Shown: positions 17,144 through 25,436 of the stretch, one piece after another
How the letters are laid out: every line of letters begins with the position of its first letter
Numbering within the stretch: the stretch's first letter is position 1
Assembly: GCF_900113805.1 (NCBI RefSeq)
Contig: NZ_FOQT01000004.1
Span: 62,001-126,000 of the forward strand
Length of the DNA: 64,000 bases
Source: Halpernia frigidisoli
GTDB lineage: Bacteria; Bacteroidota; Bacteroidia; Flavobacteriales; Weeksellaceae
Direction of reading: 5' to 3'
Notes under the pieces: model-generated
What the model was told of the DNA's origin: nothing
Seen by the model: the letters and a program-made list of their open reading frames with translations, nothing else
The model's database searches: none
Made by a program: the position numbers and the translations under genes

Positions 17144-17812
17144 TTATTTAAATAAAATAGTATTGTTTATTTGTTTTTTCTGAAGAATAAAATCTAAAAT
17201 ATTCCCTTCAAGTTTAAGTGCTTTTCGATCAGTCGAAATTGCAAAAGCTGAATTAGACTGGGATTTTATCACGTTTTGAAACTGAAGAATAGAAATATAT
17301 TTGGCAGTATTGAAAATCTCTTTGTCTGCCACGCCAAGTTTATCGTAATCACTTTTGTAGGAATTAATTTTATTTTTGGTAAAAGATTTTTGGACGATGT
17401 CGTTCGTGTACAAAAGCGACGGAAACATTTTCCCGATAATTTTTTTGGTCTTTAAAAGCTTTATACCTTCGTTTATATTTTCAATTTTTTTAAAACTGCA
17501 ACTGAGTTTTATGATATAATTCTCCAGATCTGCGCTTGTTTTCACATTGCTGATGCCGGGAATACTTGTGAAAGTTGCAGCCGCTGCATTGATTTTGGTC
17601 TGAATTTCTGCTTTTGTGGGAAATTTTTTTCCGTTTACCGTCTGCATTTTTGAGAGTGACGCAATTCTCGTTTTGCTCTTACTTGCATTTAAAATAAGAG
17701 AATATTCTCCGCTTCCATCGGATTTTAATGTTACTTTATCAAGAATATCAAAACAGCTTGTTAAGGATATTAGCAGTAATAAAGAGATAACTATTTTAAC
17801 GAATAATTTCAT
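17144..17812 (-). CDS. Lipoprotein of unknown function (first gene of secreted operon)
   Basis: This 222-residue lipoprotein has a signal ISLLLLISLTSC (Cys near residue 20) and opens with the beta-strand pair FDILDKVTLKSDGSGEYSL, a pattern seen in small periplasmic lipoproteins that sense or bind envelope components ('+V.L..DGSG'). The rest is Lys/Ile/Asn rich with no motif I recognise. It heads a three-gene operon on the minus strand with the 675- and 405-residue proteins. A -7 element (TATCTTTG on the minus strand) lies 21-28 bases upstream of the ATG. Confidence 0.65.
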   Translation of the reverse strand: MKLFVKIVISLLLLISLTSCFDILDKVTLKSDGSGEYSLILNASKSKTRIASLSKMQTVNGKKFPTKAEIQTKINAAAATFTSIPGISNVKTSADLENYIIKLSCSFKKIENINEGIKLLKTKKIIGKMFPSLLYTNDIVQKSFTKNKINSYKSDYDKLGVADKEIFNTAKYISILQFQNVIKSQSNSAFAISTDRKALKLEGNILDFILQKKQINNTILFK

Positions 17813-17832
17813 ATATATTTCAACGTCTTTTA

Positions 17833-17840
17833 CAAAGATA
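17833..17840 (-). promoter_or_regulatory. Putative -7 element of the three-gene secreted operon
   Basis: On the minus strand this reads TATCTTTG, a full TAnnTTTG match. Transcription would start near 17826, about 13 bases before the ATG at 17812. The -33 position has no good TTTG. Confidence 0.5.
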
Positions 17841-17917
17841 AATTTTTTCTTAATAAAACGTTAAAATCTATTGATCAACTTAAATTTTTACTTAAATCTG
17901 ATTCAGAAATTTAAAAT

Positions 17918-19909
17918 TTAATCTGTTTTTAACATCGCAATTTCGTCTCTAAGTTTCGCAGCTTCTATAAAATCCAGATTTTTCGCCGCTTTTTCCATTG
18001 CCGCTTTTTTCGCTGCAATTAAAAGATCGGTATTTTCTCCGTAAGACGCTTTTTCTTCGGCAACTTTTTGGATCAATTCTTTCTGAGTGTATTTTGAATC
18101 GGGGAAATCTTTACTTCTTCCCACCATGTTTTCGCTGATTTTTTTATTTAAAGCCGTCGGAACTTTGCCATGTTGCTCATTATATTCCATTTGTCTTGCG
18201 CGTCTGTAATTGGTCTCGTCGATCGCATTTTGCATGGAACCTGTAATTTTATCGGCGTAAAGAATGGCTTTTCCGTTAATATTTCTCGCAGCACGACCAA
18301 TTGTTTGTACCAAAGAACGTCGGGAACGAAGCATTCCTTCTTTGTCAGCGTCCAAAATAGCAACTAACGAAACTTCGGGTAAATCAAGACCTTCACGTAA
18401 TAAATTGACACCAACCAACACATCAAAAACGCCTAATCGCAAATCCTGCATAATTTGAATTCTTTCCAACGTTTCAACATCTGAGTGTATGTAACGCGTT
18501 CTAATTCCAAATTTTACGAAATATTTTGTCAGTTCTTCTGCCATTTTCTTGGTTAAAGTCGTAACCAAAGTGCGTTCATCAATTTCAACTCTTTTTTGAA
18601 TTTCTTCAATTAAGTTATCAATTTGGTTTAAAGAAGGTTTTATCTCAATCACCGGATCTAAAAGCCCTGTTGGACGTATAATTTGTTCAATATAAGTACC
18701 GCCGGATTTTTCTAATTCATAATCTGCAGGCGTCGCGGAAACATAAATTACCTGATTTTGCATATCTTCAAACTCGGGAAATTTCAACGGACGATTATCC
18801 ATCGCTGCGGGAAGTCTGAAACCGTGTTCGACTAAGACCTCTTTTCGGCTTCTGTCACCGCCATACATCGCGTGAACTTGTGGAATTGTAGCGTGACTTT
18901 CATCAATTACCATTAAAAAATCTTTCGGGAAATAATCTAAGAGGCAAAATGGTCGTGTTCCTGGCAATCTTCCATCTAAATAACGGGAATAATTTTCAAT
19001 TCCGCTGCAGTAGCCGAGTTCTTTGATCATTTCAAGATCAAATTCCGTTCTTTCTTCTAAACGTTTGGCCTCAAAAGGTTTTTCAATTTCTCTAAAAAAA
19101 TCAACCTGCTTAACCAGATCATCCTGAATCGCACGAATTGCGCCGACCATTGTATCTTTTGACGTTACAAATAAATTGGCGGGATAAATTCTGATGTTTT
19201 CAAAATCTGACAACACATTTCCGGAAACGGGATCAAAACTTTGAATCGTATCGATTTTATCACCAAAAAACTGAATTCGCACCGCGCTGTCTGCATAAGC
19301 CGGATAAATATCGACAACATCACCTTTCACACGGAACGTACCGCGCTGGAACTCGTTCAAAGTTCTGGAATAGAGCGCACTAACTAAAGCATGCAATAGT
19401 TTTGTACGAGAAAGTTTTTCATTTTTTTCAACCTCAATTAAAGATTTATTGAATTCTGCCGGATTTCCAATACCATAAATACAGGAAACTGACGCCACAA
19501 TTAGAACATCCCTTCTGCCCGAAAGTAAGCTTGCAGACGCAGAAAGTCTTAGCTTTTCTACTTCTTCATTTATGGAAAGATCTTTTTCTATGTAAGTATT
19601 TGAGGATGCGATAAAAGCTTCCGGTTGGTAATAATCGTAATAACTCACAAAGTATTCCACGGCATTATTTGGGAAAAATTCCTTGAATTCCATGAAAAGT
19701 TGCGCTGCTAAAGTTTTATTATGCGCCAAAACCAAAGTGGGCTTTTGAACTTCATTTACAACATTGGCAATCGTAAAAGTTTTTCCGGAACCGGTAACAC
19801 CTAAAAGCGTCTGGTATTTTTCGCCAAGATTAAGACCGTCTACCAGTCCTTTTATTGCAGTTGGCTGATCTCCAGTTGGTTTATATTCGGATTCTAATTG
19901 AAATTTCAT
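17918..19909 (-). CDS. uvrB: Excinuclease ABC subunit B (UvrB)
   Basis: This 663-residue DNA-damage-recognition helicase of nucleotide excision repair works with UvrA and UvrC. Visible motifs are Walker A GVTGSGKT (residues 37-44), the beta-hairpin tip YYDYYQPEAFI, DESHA (motif II), SATPADYE (motif III), the C-terminal helicase part with GVNLLREGLDLPEV and QTIGRAARN, and the C-terminal UVR segment (about 625-660, MEKAAKNLDFIEAAKLRDEI). Length is normal. The upstream region has a -7 element and a long inverted repeat around the expected transcription start. uvrA and uvrC are not in the window. Confidence 0.97.
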   Translation of the reverse strand: MKFQLESEYKPTGDQPTAIKGLVDGLNLGEKYQTLLGVTGSGKTFTIANVVNEVQKPTLVLAHNKTLAAQLFMEFKEFFPNNAVEYFVSYYDYYQPEAFIASSNTYIEKDLSINEEVEKLRLSASASLLSGRRDVLIVASVSCIYGIGNPAEFNKSLIEVEKNEKLSRTKLLHALVSALYSRTLNEFQRGTFRVKGDVVDIYPAYADSAVRIQFFGDKIDTIQSFDPVSGNVLSDFENIRIYPANLFVTSKDTMVGAIRAIQDDLVKQVDFFREIEKPFEAKRLEERTEFDLEMIKELGYCSGIENYSRYLDGRLPGTRPFCLLDYFPKDFLMVIDESHATIPQVHAMYGGDRSRKEVLVEHGFRLPAAMDNRPLKFPEFEDMQNQVIYVSATPADYELEKSGGTYIEQIIRPTGLLDPVIEIKPSLNQIDNLIEEIQKRVEIDERTLVTTLTKKMAEELTKYFVKFGIRTRYIHSDVETLERIQIMQDLRLGVFDVLVGVNLLREGLDLPEVSLVAILDADKEGMLRSRRSLVQTIGRAARNINGKAILYADKITGSMQNAIDETNYRRARQMEYNEQHGKVPTALNKKISENMVGRSKDFPDSKYTQKELIQKVAEEKASYGENTDLLIAAKKAAMEKAAKNLDFIEAAKLRDEIAMLKTD

Positions 19910-19937
19910 AAATTTTAAAGAATAATAAGAAAAGAAA

Positions 19938-19965
19938 AAAGAACAAAAATTTAGTTTTGTTCTTT
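19938..19965. repeat. Inverted repeat around the uvrB transcription start
   Basis: AAAGAACAAAA (19938-19948), a six-base loop and its exact reverse complement TTTTGTTCTTT (19955-19965). It lies directly downstream of the uvrB -7 element and spans the expected transcription start, so it could be an operator or a 5' leader hairpin. Confidence 0.55.
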
Positions 19966-19966
19966 A

Positions 19967-19974
19967 CAAATTTA
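19967..19974 (-). promoter_or_regulatory. -7 element of uvrB
   Basis: On the minus strand this reads TAAATTTG. It would start transcription near 19960, leaving a leader of about 50 bases that begins with the inverted repeat. Confidence 0.5.
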
Positions 19975-20037
19975 CGAAAAAAAGAAAGGAAAATTAATTT
20001 CTACATTATTAACAGCTCAATTTCTGAGACCTTTTTT

Positions 20038-21411
20038 TTATTTTTCAAATTTCATTGTCATAGGCATTCTATACACAGAAGAAACTGCTTTCCCATCATG
20101 AAGTGCCGGTTTCCACATTACACCATCATTCGCTTTTTTCAAAGAGTTTATCGCTTCAGCATTAAATTTTTCATTATTACCGTCGCTTTTAAAATATTCC
20201 GTGACTTTTCCTGTTTCGTCAATTCTAAAAAAGATTGTAGTTTTCATCAGGCTTTCATCACCATTGAAAATAGATGCGTCAAAAAATTTTGCAGCAGAAC
20301 TTCTCAAAGCATTTAATCCGCCTGGAAATTCTGCAGGTATCTGTTGAGTTACACTTGGCGGCGGTGGCGGTGGCGGTGGCGCCATTTCAGTTTCTGCAAC
20401 TAAAGTACCTTTGTTTACTTTTTGTTTTTGTACTTTTATTGGTTTTTTAATCGTGTCACTCTTTATTTTTAAAATTTCACTTTTTAACGGTGAAAATTCA
20501 GGGTTGCTTTTACTGATTTTTACTGAGGTTATTTTATTCTCAGGTTGTTTTTCTGTATTTCTGGAATACACTTTTTTCGCAAAAAGACAAGCTGAAATTC
20601 CAAAAATGAATATTGCAAAAATCTTTTTGATCACCGCAAATTTTGAGTTGGGTTTTGTCATCATAATAAATCGTTTTTTGGTATTGTTAAAATTAAATTG
20701 ATTGGTAAATGTTCGGTTTTGGTAAGTTGAAATTTCTTCTAAAATTAGTTGCTGATAAGGTTTAATTTCAAATTTTTTTGCTAAAACATTTTCGTCTGCT
20801 AAAAATTCGTGGTTGGTGATAATTGCTTTTTTGTAAAAATAAAGCGCTGGATTAAACCAGGTAAAGATTTTTAAAATCTCAATAAAAAGCAAGTCCAGAC
20901 TATGTTTTTGATCAATATGATTTTTCTCGTGAAGATAAATTCGGTCATCAATTTTACCGTTTTTAAAATACTTTTTGCCCAAATAAAGTGTTCCGAAAAA
21001 ACTGAAAGGCGAAAGGTTTTCTTCTAAAATTTTGATTTTCTGATTTTCTATTTTGATCAATTTTCCTTTTAATTTTAAAATTTTAATAACAGAAAAAACG
21101 CTTTTTACTAAAAGAAAAATTGTGATCAAACCATAAACTGAAATTACCATTAAAGTCCAATTAAAAGTAGATTCCACCGGAATTTTTGAAATTATAATCT
21201 CAGAACCTGCGTCTTGAAAAATTAAAGCCGTTTGTGTTTTTTGCGTTTGAGGAAATTTTAAACTTAAAAAAGGAATTAAATAAGAAAAAGCCAAAGCAAA
21301 TATTAAATAAAACCTGTTAAACTTAAAAGTTCTTTCTTTTTCTAAAAACAAATAATACAGGCAAATGAGAAGCGAAGAACATAGGATTATTTTAAAAATG
21401 TAAGTTTCCAT
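20038..21411 (-). CDS. BlaR1-like M56 metallopeptidase with TonB C-terminal domain
   Basis: This 457-residue membrane protease signals to the BlaI-type repressor encoded immediately upstream. N-terminal membrane helices (about 4-22, 34-51, 86-104) lead to the M56 zinc site HEKNH (residues 161-165) with the downstream LADENVL motif; another helix lies near 262-278. The sensor half is not a penicillin-binding domain as in staphylococcal BlaR1. It is a linker with eight consecutive Pro (about 345-352) and a TonB C-terminal domain (about 358-457, FPGGLNALR, FFRIDETGKV, WKPALHDGKAV). The layout is common in Bacteroidota. It starts two bases after the repressor stop codon. The signal sensed is unknown. 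Confidence 0.88.
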   Translation of the reverse strand: METYIFKIILCSSLLICLYYLFLEKERTFKFNRFYLIFALAFSYLIPFLSLKFPQTQKTQTALIFQDAGSEIIISKIPVESTFNWTLMVISVYGLITIFLLVKSVFSVIKILKLKGKLIKIENQKIKILEENLSPFSFFGTLYLGKKYFKNGKIDDRIYLHEKNHIDQKHSLDLLFIEILKIFTWFNPALYFYKKAIITNHEFLADENVLAKKFEIKPYQQLILEEISTYQNRTFTNQFNFNNTKKRFIMMTKPNSKFAVIKKIFAIFIFGISACLFAKKVYSRNTEKQPENKITSVKISKSNPEFSPLKSEILKIKSDTIKKPIKVQKQKVNKGTLVAETEMAPPPPPPPPSVTQQIPAEFPGGLNALRSSAAKFFDASIFNGDESLMKTTIFFRIDETGKVTEYFKSDGNNEKFNAEAINSLKKANDGVMWKPALHDGKAVSSVYRMPMTMKFEK

Positions 21412-21413
21412 AA

Positions 21414-21782
21414 TTAATCTTTTATTTGTTTGTCAATCATATCGCGAAGTTCTTTCAATTCTTTCTGAGAAAGTTTTGCGTTTGCAGTAAAATAGGAGGC
21501 AAACTGCGTCACGGAATTATTAAAAAACTGATTTATCAAACCTTTCATTTCTCCGGTGAAATATTTTCCTTTTTCAATTTTTGGGAAATACTCACGGGAA
21601 TTTCCGAAGGTTTTATAACCAACGAGATTTTTATTTTGCATTCTTTTTAATAGAGTTGCGACGGTTGTTGGTGCTGGTTTTGGCTCAGGAAAAGCTTCTA
21701 AAAGATCTTTCATAAAAGCAGTTTCTTTTTCCCAAAGAAGATCCATCAGGATTTTTTCCGTTTCTGTTAATTTTTGGTTCAT
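21414..21782 (-). CDS. BlaI/MecI/CopY-family transcriptional repressor
   Basis: This 122-residue winged-helix repressor has LTETEKILMDLLWEKE at the start, the recognition helix region PAPTTVATLLKRMQNKNLVGYK, and a C-terminal dimerisation helix. In this family the repressor is cleaved or released when the M56 partner is activated. It heads a two-gene operon with the BlaR1-like gene two bases downstream. The promoter contains a palindrome with TACA/TGTA half-sites at 21803-21818, which fits the known operator of the family. Which further genes it controls is not visible; the sugar dehydrogenase gene diverges from it about 130 bases away. Confidence 0.92.
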   Translation of the reverse strand: MNQKLTETEKILMDLLWEKETAFMKDLLEAFPEPKPAPTTVATLLKRMQNKNLVGYKTFGNSREYFPKIEKGKYFTGEMKGLINQFFNNSVTQFASYFTANAKLSQKELKELRDMIDKQIKD

Positions 21783-21802
21783 TTCTACAAACTATAATAT
21801 TG

Positions 21803-21818
21803 TTCTACAAATGTAGAA
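21803..21818. promoter_or_regulatory. BlaI-type operator overlapping the -7 element
   Basis: TTCTACA, two bases, TGTAGAA: a perfect palindrome with the TACA/TGTA core of BlaI/MecI operators. The minus-strand reading contains TACATTTG (21815-21808), a -7 match, so the repressor would cover the promoter. A half-site (TTCTACAAA) lies at 21783-21791. Confidence 0.75.
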
Positions 21819-21916
21819 TAAAAATTTAATTAATTGTATATTTTTTTAATTATTTTTAAAAAAAAGAGTAATTTTTACGAAGGAATAATTTTTGCAATTC
21901 TTTTAAAAAATTGATT

Positions 21917-23158
21917 ATGACACATTTACTCTTAAGATCAGCGACGCTTGCTGTTTTTTCTCTTTTAATATCCTGTTCCGGAAATTCTCAAAATCAAAAA
22001 ATTAATTCGACAGAAACAAACATCAGTGGCGATTTACAAAACCCTGAAACCGTGGAAAAAAACTCTCCAGAATATAAGTCCGCCTTTGAAAATCAAACCA
22101 GAGTTAAAGGTTTAAAGACAAAAACGGCATACGAGGTTCAGGTGATTAATTCAAATCTTGGCAGACCTTGGGGAATTACAAATCTTCCGGACGGACAATT
22201 TTTGATCACAGAGAAATCGGGTTATCTGAACGTGCTTTCAGCTGATGGAAAAACCGTTACAAAAATTGAAGGTTTGCCAAAAGTGAATGATAAAGGACAA
22301 GGCGGTCTACTGGATGTGGTGATCGATCCGATGTACGAAAATAATAAAATGATTTATTTTACTTTTTCTGAACCGGCAAATGGTGGAAATCACACCGCAG
22401 TAGGAAAAGGTGAACTTTCTTTAGATCAAAAAAAAATATTAAATCCGGTGGTGATTTTTCGCGCGACTCCAACTTATGATGGTGATAAACATTTTGGCAG
22501 TCGCCTGGCTTTTGATAAATCAGGTAATCTTTACGCAAGTTTTGGGGAGCGTTCTGATTTAGAAACCAGACCTTTAGCTCAGAATACGATGGCTTATTTG
22601 GGAAAAATTGTAAAAATTGATCGTGACGGAAAACCAGCAGAAAGCAATCCTTTTCTTAAAAATATTAAATTTAAACCTGAAATTTATTCGTACGGTCATA
22701 GAAATCCGCAAGGTTTGGCAATGGACGAAAACGGCCAACTTTGGGAAGCGGAAATGGGTCCAAAAGGTGGCGATGAGATCAATTTAATATTAGCCGGAAA
22801 AAATTATGGCTGGGGAAATGTAACTTACGGAACAGAGTACAGCGGCAAAAAAATAAAAGGTGGCACTACGCAAAAATCCGGGACGGAGCAACCTGTTTAT
22901 TATTGGGATCCATCGGTTTCTATGAGCGGCATTACCTTTTATACGGGGAATATTGAAGAATGGAAAAATAATTTATTTTTAGGTTGTTTGGGTGGTCAAA
23001 AAATCATTCGTTTAAAAATTGAAAACAATAAAGTTATTGCTGAAGAGTGGCTATTGTCTGATAAAAATGAACGTTTCCGTGATGTTCTAAATGGAAAAGA
23101 CGGCAATCTCTATGCAATAACTGATAGTGGAAAATTGTATAAAATTTCTAAAAAATAA
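21917..23158 (+). CDS. PQQ-dependent aldose-sugar-dehydrogenase-type lipoprotein
   Basis: This 413-residue exported protein has a lipoprotein signal (SLLISC, Cys near residue 20) and a six-bladed propeller of the soluble glucose/aldose sugar dehydrogenase family. Recognisable blade motifs are RPWGITNLPDGQFLITEKSG, HFGSRLAFDKSGNLYASFGE, YSYGHRNPQGLAMDENGQLW and GKNYGWGNVTYGTEYSG. The family oxidises aldoses with pyrroloquinoline quinone. No PQQ biosynthesis genes are in the window, so the cofactor may be scavenged. I chose the ATG at 21917; the frame also opens with a TTG at 21911. It is divergent from the BlaI-type gene. Confidence 0.87.
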   Translation: MTHLLLRSATLAVFSLLISCSGNSQNQKINSTETNISGDLQNPETVEKNSPEYKSAFENQTRVKGLKTKTAYEVQVINSNLGRPWGITNLPDGQFLITEKSGYLNVLSADGKTVTKIEGLPKVNDKGQGGLLDVVIDPMYENNKMIYFTFSEPANGGNHTAVGKGELSLDQKKILNPVVIFRATPTYDGDKHFGSRLAFDKSGNLYASFGERSDLETRPLAQNTMAYLGKIVKIDRDGKPAESNPFLKNIKFKPEIYSYGHRNPQGLAMDENGQLWEAEMGPKGGDEINLILAGKNYGWGNVTYGTEYSGKKIKGGTTQKSGTEQPVYYWDPSVSMSGITFYTGNIEEWKNNLFLGCLGGQKIIRLKIENNKVIAEEWLLSDKNERFRDVLNGKDGNLYAITDSGKLYKISKK

Positions 23159-23312
23159 TTTAGATTTTTAATATAAAATAAATAATTTGTAATTATAATT
23201 AGTTATTGCGGTACTTATTTCATTTTTAATATTGTTTGGTAAATTATAAAATATAGAATTAATTTTATTATTAAAATCTATTCTTATATTTACTCCATAA
23301 AACTAGATCACC

Positions 23313-23831
23313 ATGAAAACTTTTTTGGCAGGAATATTCCTGCTTATTATTGGTTTTGCAAATTCACAAACCACGGCTTATACTGGAGAAAATGATTTGA
23401 AAGCGCAACTGGGCGCAGATCTTCAGCGAAAAAACGCTTTAGGTGCTGTCGCAACTATCGATTACGGTTTGAGCGAATATTTTTCTGTAGGTCTTCAGTC
23501 CGCATATATTTTTAAAGCAAAAGAAATTGATGGAACCCCGCTGCAGTTTAAGGACAGGTTTGATGCAAAGATCCGTCTAAGTGCAAGTTTAGGAGACACT
23601 TTTAGATTTCCGGAAAATATGGATTTTTATCCCGGAATTAACGTTGGTTTACGTGATGTTGGTGGACATATTGGATTCAGATATTACTTTAATAATGGCA
23701 TCGGATTATTTACCGAAGGTCAATTTGTAATTGAAAAATACACCAATACCATTGAGAGTAATAATCGTTTAAACAATCAGTTTGCAGTGCTAGCCGGTTT
23801 AACTTTTGACCTTCACCACGAGCCTAATTAA
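23313..23831 (+). CDS. Small outer-membrane barrel protein, DUF6646-like
   Basis: This 172-residue protein has a signal peptide (GIFLLIIGFANSQ) and alternating polar/hydrophobic strands ending in an aromatic-rich C-terminal strand (FAVLAGLTFDLHH), as expected of an 8- to 10-strand outer-membrane barrel. The phrases YGLSEYFSVGLQSAYIFK and GGHIGFRYYFNNGIGLFTEG recall the DUF6646 group of flavobacteria (from memory). No function is known. The 154 bases upstream are very AT-rich and hold no other gene. It converges on the tryptophanase gene with 24 bases between the stops. Confidence 0.7.
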   Translation: MKTFLAGIFLLIIGFANSQTTAYTGENDLKAQLGADLQRKNALGAVATIDYGLSEYFSVGLQSAYIFKAKEIDGTPLQFKDRFDAKIRLSASLGDTFRFPENMDFYPGINVGLRDVGGHIGFRYYFNNGIGLFTEGQFVIEKYTNTIESNNRLNNQFAVLAGLTFDLHHEPN

Positions 23832-23855
23832 TCATTTTCCAAAATATTTTTTGCT

Positions 23856-25232
23856 TTAAACTTCTGCCAGCTTAACCGTAAAATGACGTAATATAGCCGG
23901 TTCCCAGGTTATTTTGTAGCCTGTTTTTATATCATTTCTACGGTCGAAAACATTTCTTAGAGCAGCGGCAATATAATCCATGTGGTTATTTGTGTAAGTT
24001 CTTCTTGGAATTGCAAGACGTAAAAGTTCTAGTTTTGGATAGCGATTTTCTCGTGTTTCCGGATCACGGTCTGCGAGTAAAGTTCCGATTTCTACCGCGC
24101 GAATTCCAGCTTCTTTAAATAGTTCCAGACCCAATGTTTGCGCCGGAAATTCTTCTCTTTTCAGATGAGGTAAAAACTTCAAAGCATCAATAAAAATCGC
24201 GTGTCCGCCAATTGGCTTTTGAATGGGAACGCCATATTCAATTAGTTTTTTGCCTAAATATTCTACTTGAGAAATCCGGCTTTCTAAATAATCGAATTCT
24301 GTAGCTTCATTTAAACCAACTGCCAAAGCCGCCATATCTCGTCCCGCCATTCCGCCATAAGTAATAAATCCTTCAAAAATGATGGTAAAATTTGAGGCTT
24401 CCTGAAATACTTTTTCATTATTTAAAGCGATAAAACCGCCTATATTTACCAAACCATCTTTTTTTGAACTCATTGTCATTCCGTCGCCGTAAGAAAAAAC
24501 TTCTTTTGCGATTTCTTTTATGGTTTTATTTTCCTGTCCGGCTTCTCTGGTTTTAATAAAGTAGGCGTTTTCAGCAAATCTTGCAGCATCAAAATAAACC
24601 GGAATTCCATATTGATCAGATAATTTTTTTACAGCTTTAATATTTTCCAAAGAGACCGGTTGGCCGCCCGAAGAATTACAGGTAATTGTTATTAAACAAA
24701 ATGGAATTTCTTCTTTTGGATGATTGAGATAAACGTTTTCTAATTTTGCTAAATCAATATTTCCTTTAAATGGATGAAGATCGTCAACATTAAATGCTTT
24801 GTCGATTGTGCAATCAATTGCGTGCGCTTTTCTCATTTCTATATGGCCTTTTGTCGTGTCAAAATGAGAATTTCCGGGAACGACATTTCCTTCTTTTACG
24901 AGGACTGAAAATAAAATGTTTTCTGCGGCTCTTCCCTGATGCGTTGGTAATAAATAAGGAAATCCTGTTAAATTTTTTACAGTTTCGTGAAGTGCTTCAA
25001 AGGATCTGGAACCTGCGTAGCTTTCGTCGCCGGACATTAATGCAGACCATTGATTGTCAGACATTGCGCCGGTTCCGGAATCTGTTAATAAATCGATGTA
25101 AACGTGGGAACTTCTGAGATTAAATAAATTAAAATGGGCGTTTTTCAGCAACTGGATTCTCTGTTCTTTTGTTGATTGATGGATTTCTTCAATCATTTTT
25201 ATTCTGTACGGTTCTGCGTAAGGTAATTTCAT
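23856..25232 (-). CDS. tnaA: Tryptophanase (tryptophan indole-lyase)
   Basis: This 458-residue PLP enzyme cleaves tryptophan to indole, pyruvate and ammonia. Family motifs are IDLLTDSGTGAMSD, GDESYAGSRS, PTHQGRAAE, the PLP lysine in MTMSSKKDG and GGHAIFIDA. It was weighed against tyrosine phenol-lyase, whose PLP-lysine region (KKDGLVNIGGF) it partly resembles. The substrate-site sequences HFDTTKGH, GIRAVEIG and the C-terminal LRHFTVKL (with its His) match tryptophanase, so that call is preferred. I chose the ATG at 25232 (MKLPYAEPYRIKMIEE); an extension to 25289 has no family support. There is no tnaC-like leader or tryptophan permease beside it. Confidence 0.9.
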   Translation of the reverse strand: MKLPYAEPYRIKMIEEIHQSTKEQRIQLLKNAHFNLFNLRSSHVYIDLLTDSGTGAMSDNQWSALMSGDESYAGSRSFEALHETVKNLTGFPYLLPTHQGRAAENILFSVLVKEGNVVPGNSHFDTTKGHIEMRKAHAIDCTIDKAFNVDDLHPFKGNIDLAKLENVYLNHPKEEIPFCLITITCNSSGGQPVSLENIKAVKKLSDQYGIPVYFDAARFAENAYFIKTREAGQENKTIKEIAKEVFSYGDGMTMSSKKDGLVNIGGFIALNNEKVFQEASNFTIIFEGFITYGGMAGRDMAALAVGLNEATEFDYLESRISQVEYLGKKLIEYGVPIQKPIGGHAIFIDALKFLPHLKREEFPAQTLGLELFKEAGIRAVEIGTLLADRDPETRENRYPKLELLRLAIPRRTYTNNHMDYIAAALRNVFDRRNDIKTGYKITWEPAILRHFTVKLAEV

Positions 25233-25310
25233 AATTTTAAAGTAAAAAGTAAAACGTGGAAAAATGCGGGAAAGTGGATTTTCAAACAAAAATTGAAAAT
25301 TGCGAAAATC

Positions 25311-25421
25311 TGCAGCCCGACTTGAATGGAGCTCTTTTTGCGTGGAAAATAAAGTTCGAATTATTTACTAAATTACTTAGCAAAAAAGCGGGAATGGAAG
25401 GCGGAAAAAGCTGCCCTAAAA
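25311..25421 (-). repeat. Dispersed intergenic repeat, copy C
   Basis: On the minus strand this reads GGGCAGC, TTTTCCGCCTTCCATTCC, CGCTTTTTTGC, a variable centre of about 37 bases, then GCAAAAAGAGCTCC and CAAGTCGGGCTGC. The outer arms match copy B at 29498-29581 with about three mismatches in 68 positions, while the centres differ. It fills most of the gap between tnaA and the DUF502 gene. Confidence 0.75.
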
Positions 25422-25436
25422 AAGATATGAGAAAAT

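Noticed and set aside
23856-25232. Tyrosine phenol-lyase instead of tryptophanase
   Set aside because: KKDGLVNIGGF is like tyrosine phenol-lyase, but GIRAVEIG and the C-terminal LRHFT with His match tryptophanase.
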